A stretch of DNA of 64,000 bases from JALZAQ01 sp038253885 (GTDB lineage: Bacteria > Gemmatimonadota > Gemmatimonadetes > Gemmatimonadales > Gemmatimonadaceae), in the NCBI GenBank assembly GCA_038253885.1, contig JBBSGP010000008.1, forward strand, positions 34,722 through 98,721, written 5' to 3'. This document shows positions 33,964 through 44,351 of the stretch, one piece after another. Both the position numbers and the translations under genes were made by a program. How positions within the stretch are numbered: the stretch's first letter is position 1; every line of letters starts with the position of its first letter. The notes beneath the pieces were generated by a model. It was not told where the DNA came from, did no database searches, and saw nothing but the letters and a program-made list of their open reading frames with translations.

Positions 33964-34184
33964 CCGCGCCGGCGGGTCAGTCGGCGATGCGCCAATCCCT
34001 CTCTGGTGCGCTGCAGGTCACCGAACTGGCGATGCGCTTCGCGACGCGCTTCATCCTCGGTCATCCCACCAGCCATGAGCTCGCGCACTCCCATCTCGAG
34101 GTGGAACTCGAGCTCGGCGACCACGTCGCCTTCGATCCTGCACACTGCTACGACAGCCCCCGACACGTCAATGGTTGCCGGCAT
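33960..34184 (-). pseudogene. MacB-like permease prefix domain 1 remnant
   Basis: A 74-residue open frame containing AELEFHLEMGVRELMAGG, then MTEDEARREAHRQFGDLQR, which matches the cytoplasmic prefix domain found at the N-terminus of many FtsX/MacB-type permeases in Acidobacteriota and Gemmatimonadota. In full-length proteins a transmembrane helix and periplasmic domain follow; here the frame stops after an Arg-rich tail (HRRLTRRRG). Its stop lies over the stop of the DUF5916 gene on the other strand. Most likely a truncated relic; a small free-standing domain protein is the alternative. Confidence 0.6.
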
Positions 34185-34258
34185 CGCTGAGCGCTCGCTA
34201 TATCCCCGGGTCCGGCGCCAGGATGGGCTGCCGCCTCAGCCAGAGGAGAGTTTCGACC

Positions 34259-36975
<2,717 letters not shown>

Positions 36976-36979
<4 letters not shown>

Positions 36980-38943
36980 AGCTCGGCGCTGAATGGCTCG
37001 AGGCCGACGGCCTGGGCGGCTTCGCGTCGGGAACCGTGGGCGGGGTGCGCACGCGCCGCTACCACGCGCTCCTCCTCGCCTCCACCACTCCTCCCACCGG
37101 ACGGGTGCTGCTCGTCAACGGCATCGAGGCCTGGGTGGACACTCCCACCGGCCGGATCGCCATCAGCACCCAGCGCTACGCGCCCGACGTCACCCATCCC
37201 GACGGCGCGACACGGCTCGTTTCCTTCACCACATCTCCGTGGCCGACGTGGCGCTGGAGGCTCGACGAGCATGGATTCGACATCGAGCAGGAGCTGGTGG
37301 TGCCTCTTGGTGCGCCGGTGGCCGCGTTGGCCTGGCGCCTGAGCGAGCCACGTCCCGGCGTCTCGCTCGGCGTGCGTCCTCTGCTCTCGGGGCGCGATCC
37401 GCACGCGCTTCATCGGGAGAACGACACCTTTCGCTTCGATGCCTCGATCCTGCCCGGCCGGGTGTGCTGGCATCCGTACGCCGGGCTGCCGTCGGTGACC
37501 GCCCTCACGAGCGGTGCTTATTCCCACGCGCCGATCTGGTATCGCGGCTTCCAGTATGATGAGGAGCGCGCGCGCGGGCTCGATCACATCGAGGACCTCG
37601 CGTCGCCCGGAGCCTTTACCTGGGATCTCGGCGCATTGGAGGCGGCGCTGATCCTCGTTGCCGCCGATGCCACTGAGGCCACTGAGGCCACGCGCTCGGA
37701 CACGCTCGCCGGTGAAGCGTCGGTGGTGCTGGGGCGCATCCGAGGGCGCGAGCGCGCGCGGCGGGCCGTCTTTCCGTCGGCACTGCACCGCGCCGCCGAC
37801 GCGTACATCGTTCGTCGAGGACGAGGCACGACAATCGTGGCCGGCTATCCGTGGTTCGCCGACTGGGGGCGCGACAGCTTCATTGCGGTCCGGGGACTCT
37901 GTCTAGCCAGCGGCCGGCCCGATGACGCGAGAAGAATCCTCGTGGAGTGGGCCCGGCACCTCTCCGACGGCATGCTTCCGAACTTCTTTCCCGAGCATGA
38001 CCAGAAGGCGGAGTACAACTCCGTCGATGCGTCGCTGTGGTTCATCGTCGCCACCTGGGAGCTCATCCGGGCTGTCGACGCGATGCCCGGCGGTGGCCGC
38101 GATCTGCTCGGCGCGACGGAGCGGATGCTCCTCCGGCAGGCGGCCGACGACATCCTCTCGGGATACGCGCGCGGCACCCGGTTCGGCATCCGGGCCGACA
38201 GCGACGGCCTGCTCGCCGCCGGAGAGCCGGGCACCCAGCTCACGTGGATGGATGCTCGCGCCGACGGACGGGAGGTGACGCCGCGCATCGGAAAGCCGGT
38301 GGAAGTGCAGGCGCTCTGGCTCAACGCCCTGCGCATCGGCAGCGATCACTCGGCGCGCTGGGGCGAGCCGCTGGCTCGCGCGCGCCGATCGTTCGGTCTC
38401 CGATTCTGGAATGAAGCGCGAGGATGTCTCTACGATGTGGTGGACGTGGATCACCGGCCCGGCGCGGTGGATCCTCGCCTTCGTCCCAATCAGATTCTCG
38501 CCGTGGGCGGTCTTCCGTTCCCGGTCATCGATCGCGTGCGCGCACGCCGCCTCGTGGATGCTGTGGAAGCGCATCTGCTCACACCGGTGGGCCTGCGCAC
38601 TCTGGCGCCGCGAGAGCCAGGATATGTCGGGTGCTACCGCGGCGCCGCCGCGGAGCGCGATGCTGCCTATCACCAGGGAACCGTCTGGCCGTGGTTGATG
38701 GGGCCGTTCGTGGAAGCGTGGGTGCGGGTACGTGGCGTCACCGAGCAGACCAAGAGCGAGGCACGGCGACGGTTTCTCGCTCCCCTCCTCTCACACGTGG
38801 GAGAGGCGGGACTGGGGCACCTCTTCGAGATCGCCGACGGCGATTTTCCGCACGCACCGAGGGGTTGTCCCTTCCAGGCCTGGTCGGTGGGGGAGGTGTT
38901 GCGGCTCGCGCTCGTGGTGCTGGCACCTTCGCAGCGAGCGTAA
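36976..38943 (+). CDS. Glycogen-debranching-like amylo-alpha-1,6-glucosidase
   Basis: A 655-residue cytoplasmic enzyme. Residues about 1-240 form the N-terminal domain (GAEWLEADGLGGFASGT and TRRYHALL), and about 255-650 an (alpha/alpha)6 barrel with GYPWFADWGRDSFIAVRGL, FFPEHDQKAEYNSVDASLWF, RPNQILAVGGLPF and YHQGTVWPWLMGPFVEAW. This is the archaeal/bacterial-type debranching enzyme that removes alpha-1,6-linked glucose. The start overlaps the previous stop as GTGA. Confidence 0.92.
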
Positions 38944-39012
38944 CCGCAACCGTGAAGGGATGCTCCACCGACTTCTATACCGCGCCAACAGCCTGAAGCA
39001 AGGTCGTATCCG

Positions 39013-39876
39013 TCACTTCACCCCGATCGCGACAACCATCTCGCATGGTCCGACAAATCCGTCAGACCTGTCGAATTGTTTCAGTTCCCGGGCAATCTCT
39101 TCCCATACCGATTGCCGTTCGGCCTGGGGGACGCCCACCAACATCTGGTGGAGGGCTCCAAACGATTCCTGCTCGAATCGAACACACTCCGCGGCGGAAG
39201 GCAGGCGCAACGGTGACGGCACCAGACGGACCTGGACATCGCCGAAGCCCGCCTTCTCATAGGCAGCCTCGAGAACACCCGGAGCGCCCAAGCTGAATGG
39301 CCCGGGCTGGCCGGGGAGGGGCGGTGGCAGCTGCGCGCGCCGTCGAATGATCGAAACAGGAACAGAGAAAAACTTATTGTTCTCCGGCGTCGAATAGGTG
39401 ATTGCACCAACCCTGCCGCCGGGCTTCAGTACGCGCTTCATCCCCGCGAGCGCTTTGTGCTGGTCGGGGAAGTAGATCAAACCGACGCGCGATAGGACCG
39501 CGTCGAACGAGTCGTCGGGCAGTTCCAGGTTCTCGCCGTCCATCACCCTCGTTTTCACGTTTTTCAGCCCGGCCCGGACTGCAGCTTTTTGGGCGAAATC
39601 GAGGATGCTGGGGGAAATATCGGTTGCCAATACCGAACCCGTCGGGCCCACACGCCGTGCGATCACAATTGTTTGTTCGCCAGCGCCGGCGGCAACGTCG
39701 AGGACATTATGACCTGGGCCGACGCCCGACATGTCCAGCATAAGGTCCGTCGCCTTGCCCAACCATTCATGGAGCGTCGGTCCCCAGCGATCCCACGCCT
39801 CGGCCGCAGCCTGCCATTGTTCACGCGTCGTAGCCTTGTACTTGATCGGATCAAACGCTGGAGTACTGAGCGACAT
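39013..39876 (-). CDS. Class I SAM-dependent methyltransferase
   Basis: A 287-residue soluble enzyme with SAM-binding motif I NVLDVAAGAGEQT, motif II acidic ATDISPSIL, a DGENLELPDDSFDAVLSRVGL segment and MKRVLKPGGRVG, as in the UbiE/COQ5-like group. AGGAGG lies 6 bases upstream of the ATG. The small-molecule substrate is not evident. It is an isolated gene, with short gaps on both sides that carry no other recognisable feature. Confidence 0.9.
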   Translation of the reverse strand: MSLSTPAFDPIKYKATTREQWQAAAEAWDRWGPTLHEWLGKATDLMLDMSGVGPGHNVLDVAAGAGEQTIVIARRVGPTGSVLATDISPSILDFAQKAAVRAGLKNVKTRVMDGENLELPDDSFDAVLSRVGLIYFPDQHKALAGMKRVLKPGGRVGAITYSTPENNKFFSVPVSIIRRRAQLPPPLPGQPGPFSLGAPGVLEAAYEKAGFGDVQVRLVPSPLRLPSAAECVRFEQESFGALHQMLVGVPQAERQSVWEEIARELKQFDRSDGFVGPCEMVVAIGVK

Positions 39877-40168
39877 AAGAAACCTCCTGGTTGGGGTTTC
39901 CTGCTTCCGAACGCAGCTGAACCTCCGCGGTGAGATCGGACCCGCGAGTGCCGCCGTGCTGCGCCGTGGGGAAATCGCGGCATGAAGCCCGCGACGGGTG
40001 TAATCATCGCTTCTGTACCGTCGCTCATGATTCCTGACTCTGCCCCGACCCTGACTCGGCGCGCCGATGGCCCACCATCAAGATTCGACGCCGTTCGGGC
40101 GCTTGCAAGGTAGCACTCGTCACGTCGCAGACCGCTGCCACCCGTCAGCCCTGTGTGGGGGCCTGCAC

Positions 40169-41002
40169 CTACTCGATATCGTCGATCGAGCGCGGCCAAT
40201 CCTTCCGGAGCAGGCGGGACAGTGCCCGGTCCGCCAGCAGCTTTCCCCCCGTCTGGCAGCGGGCGCAGTAGTTCGTCTCGTTGGACGCGTGGACGATGCG
40301 CTGCACCCGTGACCCGCAGTCAGGACATGGCTCGCCGAACCGGCCGTGCACCGCCATCCCGTCGCGAAATGCCGTCACCGTCTCCGGGAATGCATCGCCG
40401 GTCTCGGCGCGGGTGCGCGCGATCCAGTCGCACAACGTCTCCCTGGTCGCGTGGTAGAGTCGCGCCACTTCTTCCGTCCCCAGACGTTGGCTGTGCGCGG
40501 TCGGGGAAAGTCTGGCGCGATGAAGGATCTCGTCCGAATACGCGTTGCCGATTCCGCTGAAGAGACGGGGATCTGTAAGTGATCGCTTGAGCGTGTGGTT
40601 CTCGGCATGCAGACGGTTGGCGAACTCGGATAGCGTGGCCTCGAGCGGCTCGAGCCCGCCGCGATCGAAGGCTGCGAGCGCAGCCGAGCCCGCCACGAGA
40701 TGGAGCGACGCGCGGCGCGTCGATCCCGCCTCGGTGAAGGCCAGCACGCCGGTCGGAAAATGAAAGGTCGCGAGGGTGATCTTTCCCGGGAGCTTGGCGC
40801 CAGGCTCCCGCCACCGCAATCGACCGGCGATCATCAGGTGCAGCAGTAGATACAGATCGCCGTCGAGGCCGATCACGATCCTCTTTCCGAGCCGGGAGAG
40901 CGAGATCACGCGCTGGTGCTCGGCGGCCTCGATGGGAGGTGAGACCGTGCGCAGAACGAACGGCTTGGCGAGATGGATCTTCTCGAGCGTCTGGCCCAGC
41001 AC
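40169..41002 (-). pseudogene. fpg: Formamidopyrimidine-DNA glycosylase (Fpg/Nei family) lacking its N-terminus
   Basis: The frame encodes about 278 residues of an Fpg/Nei-type base-excision enzyme: LGKRIVIGLDGDLYLLLHLMI, the helix-two-turn-helix region with GIGNAYSDEILHRARLSP, and a C-terminal zinc finger CPDC...CARC. The expected N-terminus (Met-Pro-Glu-Leu-Pro...), whose proline is the catalytic nucleophile and whose Glu is essential, is missing. Homology begins at VLGQTLEKI (GTG at 41002) and upstream DNA in another frame encodes the start of CutC. The enzyme should therefore lack glycosylase activity. Probably a deletion product. Confidence 0.8.
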
Positions 41003-41005
41003 AGT

Positions 41006-41172
41006 GGGAGCGTGACGCGCGCTTTCACGGCGGAGATCATGCCCGCGCTCGGAGTCGTGCCGCCATCGGCCAGACCGGCGCACAGCTCCAGACGACCGGC
41101 GCCGCCGCGCTCGGCGGCGAGGGCGGAAGCGACCGAGTCGATGCAGGCCTCGACGAGGATCGACCGGGGCAT
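41006..41172 (-). pseudogene. cutC: Truncated copper homeostasis protein CutC, N-terminal 55 residues
   Basis: From the ATG at 41172 the frame reads MPRSILVEACIDSVASALA and continues with GAGRLELCAGLADGG, TPSAGMISAVKARVTLP, a clear match to the first strand-helix units of CutC proteins (EVCxxSxxxA, GxxRIELC, GGxTPSxGxI). Just after TLP the sequence switches to the interior of an fpg gene in a different frame, and the CutC frame then runs out as unrelated residues to a stop at 40906. More than three quarters of the CutC barrel is gone. Confidence 0.8.
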
Positions 41173-41225
41173 CGCCCAATGATACCAATGGCCGGCCGCG
41201 GCGACAGCGGCGCGGGCGCGGCGTG

Positions 41226-42338
41226 CTACAGCCGAACGGCGAGCGGCAGCTCGACTTCGAAGGAGAAGCGGCTGCCGCCTCCCTCCGGTGTCTCCACCCG
41301 GAGCTCACTCTGCATGGCGTGCACGAGCTTCTGACAGATGGAGAGTCCGAGGCCCGAGCTCGAGAATCGGACCTGGCCCAGCGAGCCGCTGCGGAACGCG
41401 CGAAAGAGAGCATCGCGCAACTCGGGCGCGATCCCCGGGCCCGTGTCTCGCACCGAGAACTCGAGACGGGTGAGCGACAGCTGGCGGGCGCTCAACTCGA
41501 CCACCCCTTCGTCGGTGGATGCGAGCGCATTGGTGACGAGGTTGAGCAGAACGCGAGACAGCGCCGCGGGATACCCGTCGCGCCAGTCGAGCTCGGGCGA
41601 GACGAGCTGCATCCGCAGACCTTTCTCCTCGGTGATCGGCTGAACGATCTCGCGCACCGATTGCAGGATCCCCGAGACGGAGAAGGTGATCGGCTCGCGC
41701 TCCTTCACTCCTTCCCCTTCGCGCGCCGCTTCGATGAGGTTGCTCACCAGAGAGCTGAGACCAAAGGCGGCACCGTAGACGAGGCCGAGCTGCCGCTCCT
41801 GCACGGTGGTGATGGCTCCGCTCCGTCCCTTGCGCATCGTGTCCACGAGCAGCAGAACGGCGCTCAGGGGAGAGCGCATGTCGTGCGCGACCTCGACGAT
41901 GAGCTCGAGCGCTTCCGGGCCCGATCGGCCGGCGATGAAGCGCTGTGCCTCGTCGCGATCCAGAACGTGCTGCACCTCCTCGATCCCCCGCACCACCCGC
42001 ATCCCCTGCACCGCCATCGCCGCATCCTGGACGAGGAGGGGCTGGCGCAGGAAGGCGGTGCGAAGGGAGCCGAGCAGGCGGCGGAGGGACACCGGCGAAT
42101 TGATGTCAGGGACGCTCGGCACGTCTCCCGCCAGAGCTTGCCAGACGCCGTCCACCAGCAGCTCGACGTTCGCGCGGACGTCGGCACCGCTGTCATCGCG
42201 CAGCGTGCGCTGCACCTCGAGGGTGACCTGTGTAGCGGCACGCTCCACGCCGGCCCACACGGCGTACGCGATGCCACGTTCGGCGAGCTCGGTGGCATCG
42301 CGGACGCGCGGAACGACCCGATGGCGGTCAGCCCTCAT
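41226..42338 (-). CDS. Soluble sensor histidine kinase
   Basis: A 370-residue kinase with no transmembrane segment. An N-terminal helical region of about 140 residues precedes a HisKA domain with phospho-acceptor H152 in VEVAHDMRSPLSAV and a HATPase domain with N box LLNLVTNAL, G1 RDTGPGI and G2 SSSGLGLSICQKL. It begins 4 bases after the sigma-54 response regulator gene, so the two are a two-component pair in one operon. Its soluble nature suggests an intracellular cue. Confidence 0.93.
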   Translation of the reverse strand: MRADRHRVVPRVRDATELAERGIAYAVWAGVERAATQVTLEVQRTLRDDSGADVRANVELLVDGVWQALAGDVPSVPDINSPVSLRRLLGSLRTAFLRQPLLVQDAAMAVQGMRVVRGIEEVQHVLDRDEAQRFIAGRSGPEALELIVEVAHDMRSPLSAVLLLVDTMRKGRSGAITTVQERQLGLVYGAAFGLSSLVSNLIEAAREGEGVKEREPITFSVSGILQSVREIVQPITEEKGLRMQLVSPELDWRDGYPAALSRVLLNLVTNALASTDEGVVELSARQLSLTRLEFSVRDTGPGIAPELRDALFRAFRSGSLGQVRFSSSGLGLSICQKLVHAMQSELRVETPEGGGSRFSFEVELPLAVRL

Positions 42339-42341
42339 GGA

Positions 42342-43976
42342 TCAGTCGGCCTGCATGCCAGGATGGAATCCTCCGTCCGCCCCCAGGGTGCCACCCGACG
42401 GCGACACCCGGCGCGGGAGGGCCGTGGCGTCGTCGGTCACCAGCGAATCCACCGCCGGGTCGGGCGCCTCATCGGCGCGACGGCCGCTGTGCTTCTCCCA
42501 CAGGCGATAGAGCGTTGTGCGATCGATCCGTGCCAGCCGGGCCGCCTTCGACATGTTTCCCCCGGCACGGCCGAGCAGGTTGCGAAGATACTCCTGCTCG
42601 AACTGGGTCAGCAAGCGATCCTTGGCCTCGTGGTACGCCATCTCCATCACCCCGGTGACGAGCTCACCCATCGCGTTCGCGCTCGCGGTCTCCGCGATCA
42701 GCGGAATCTCGTCCGCGCGGATCGGGGTTCCGGGCATCGCCAGCACGGCCAGATGCTCGATCACGTTCTGTAGCTCGCGCACGTTTCCACGCCAGGGACG
42801 CATGCAGAGCAGGTCCAGCGCCCCTTTCGACAGCGTCGGCAGCGTCTCGTTGGGCTGGCGATGGCGGCGCCAGTATTCGGTGAGGAAATGGTTCGCCAGC
42901 AGCGGAATGTCCTCCACGCGCTTGCGGAGCGGCGGGAGCTGGATCGGCACGACCCGGAGACGATAGTAGAGATCGTCGCGCAATATCCCGGTGCGCATCG
43001 CCTCCTGGGGGTCACGGTTGGTCGCCGAGATGAAGCGGACGTTGACCACCGCATCCGACTGCTCGCTGCCGACGCGTCGGATCACACCATCCTGGATGAC
43101 GCGGAGGAGCTTGGCCTGGATCGCGAGCGGCATGTCGGTGAGCTCGTCCAGGAAGAGCGTGCCTTCGTGCGCGATCTCGAGGAGGCCCGGCTTGTCGCGG
43201 TCCGCACCCGTGAAGGAGCCCTTGCGATGGCCGAAGAGCTCGGACTCGAGGAGTGGTTCGGGCAGGGCGGCGCAGTTGATCGGCACGAGCGCCTTCCCGG
43301 CGCGGCGGCTGTGTTGATGGATGAGCTGGGCGATGAGCTCTTTGCCGGTGCCGCTCTCGCCGCTGATCATGACCGGCGCGCTGGTGGCGGCCACCCGCAG
43401 CGCCATGTCGACGGCCTGGCGAAACGCCGGAGAGACACCGAGCATCATCAGGGAGTCGCCGTGGGCTGTCTGCTTCTGCAACGTGTGCGCGGTGTCCTTC
43501 GGGGCGCGCGCCGCGAGCACGGCATGAGCCGCCCGGCCGACCAGCACCTGCAGATGCGTTCCGGAGAACGGCTTCGGGAGATAGTCCCAGGCGCCCGCGC
43601 GCAACGCTTCGATGCTCGACGCGACACTCGGGTTCCCGGTCATCAGGATGACGATGATGTTCTTGTGGGCTGCCAGCGCCGCCGTCGTGATGTCCATCCC
43701 GGAGACGCTGGACATGAACAAGTCCACCAGCATAATATCGAAGCGCCGGCGCTTGACGACATCGAGCGCCTCTTCGCCGCGGCCGGCGACGGTGACATTG
43801 TACCCTTCGTGCTGAAGCACACTCGCGCAGCCCTCACGCAGAGTGCGGTCGTCATCCACGATCAGGATGCGAACCGAAGACTTGAGGTCGCTGGCGAGCG
43901 ACGCCTGGTCGCTCAGCGGGAGGCCCATCGGCTCCTCCAGCTCTGAGCGCTCGGCGCGCTCGATGGACGTGGTCAC
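42342..43976 (-). CDS. NtrC-type sigma-54-dependent response regulator
   Basis: A 544-residue regulator. Receiver domain: acidic D41-D43, phospho-acceptor D85 (MLVDLFM), K135 (PKPF). AAA+ domain: Walker A GESGTGKE (206-213), sigma-54-contact loop GSFTGA (253-258, a common variant of GAFTGA), Walker B TLFLDEL and the R-finger region. C-terminal Fis-type HTH: NMSKAARLARIDRTTLYRLWEKH. GTG at 43976 has GGAGGAG 6 bases upstream. It is divergent from the Wzc gene, which has a sigma-54-like promoter, so it probably activates exopolysaccharide genes. In exosortase-linked loci a similar pair is called PrsK/PrsR; that parallel is an inference. Confidence 0.93.
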   Translation of the reverse strand: MTTSIERAERSELEEPMGLPLSDQASLASDLKSSVRILIVDDDRTLREGCASVLQHEGYNVTVAGRGEEALDVVKRRRFDIMLVDLFMSSVSGMDITTAALAAHKNIIVILMTGNPSVASSIEALRAGAWDYLPKPFSGTHLQVLVGRAAHAVLAARAPKDTAHTLQKQTAHGDSLMMLGVSPAFRQAVDMALRVAATSAPVMISGESGTGKELIAQLIHQHSRRAGKALVPINCAALPEPLLESELFGHRKGSFTGADRDKPGLLEIAHEGTLFLDELTDMPLAIQAKLLRVIQDGVIRRVGSEQSDAVVNVRFISATNRDPQEAMRTGILRDDLYYRLRVVPIQLPPLRKRVEDIPLLANHFLTEYWRRHRQPNETLPTLSKGALDLLCMRPWRGNVRELQNVIEHLAVLAMPGTPIRADEIPLIAETASANAMGELVTGVMEMAYHEAKDRLLTQFEQEYLRNLLGRAGGNMSKAARLARIDRTTLYRLWEKHSGRRADEAPDPAVDSLVTDDATALPRRVSPSGGTLGADGGFHPGMQAD

Positions 43977-44100
43977 GGGTAACTCCTCCGGCCTGCTTGG
44001 GGGGACGAAAGTTGTGTGACGGTGGACATCGCCGCTAGGAAGCGGGGCCGTCGACGCGATCAACGAGGGATGCTGAAACACAGGGTAACGCATTTTTTGT

Positions 44101-44114
44101 GTGACCCTGGTCAC
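44101..44114. promoter_or_regulatory. Palindromic operator candidate GTGACC-CT-GGTCAC
   Basis: Perfect 6-bp half-sites separated by two bases. It sits 12-25 bases downstream of the -10 hexamer of the minus-strand promoter, overlapping or just past the expected start of transcription, where a repressor would block the regulator operon. Confidence 0.5.
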
Positions 44115-44125
44115 GAGGTTAGGGC

Positions 44126-44154
44126 AGTGTAATAGTGATGATGCAATCCGTCAA
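44126..44154 (-). promoter_or_regulatory. Sigma-70-like promoter for the sigma-54 regulator/kinase operon
   Basis: On the minus strand TTGACG (-35, 44149-44154) and TACACT (-10, 44126-44131) are separated by exactly 17 bases. It is about 150 bases upstream of the GTG at 43976. Confidence 0.55.
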
Positions 44155-44250
44155 CACATTTTTGTAGGCATGGGACAACGGGAGTGTTGCTTCCGCGCCC
44201 CAATTAGTGGCGTATGTGGCGATCGCCCATTAGCTTGCGCGGTCTCTCGC

Positions 44251-44266
44251 TGGGCTTGATGTTGCA
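44251..44266 (+). promoter_or_regulatory. Sigma-54 (-24/-12) promoter candidate for the Wzc-type gene
   Basis: TGGGCTTGATGTTGCA has the invariant GG and GC dinucleotides 10 bases apart and a good TTGCA -12 element; the -24 side keeps TGG but not CACG. It lies 86 bases before the GTG at 44352 and opposite a gene for a sigma-54 activator, which supports the call. Confidence 0.5.
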
Positions 44267-44351
44267 GGGGGCTCAGAGCGCCCGTGAGCGCTGTCCAACG
44301 CAACGCGATCCCTCCGATCCTCGCTAGTCCACCCCACCTCTGCCCCTGTCC

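Larger units (their letters stand above)
43977..44351. other. 375-bp divergent intergenic region
   Basis: No gene is seen here. It is AT-richer than its surroundings and holds a sigma-70-like promoter for the minus-strand regulator operon, a GTGACC-N2-GGTCAC palindrome, a GGCGATCGCC palindrome (44218-44227) and a sigma-54-like promoter for the plus-strand polysaccharide gene, each listed or described separately. Confidence 0.7.

Noticed and set aside
39877..40168. Regulatory RNA between the methyltransferase and fpg remnant
   Set aside because: The 292 bases contain no recognised riboswitch consensus, no long hairpin with a T-run and no conserved-looking frame.
41223..42773. Plus-strand frame of 516 codons opposite the kinase/regulator genes
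   Set aside because: It overlaps two genes with intact two-component motifs and its product has low complexity.
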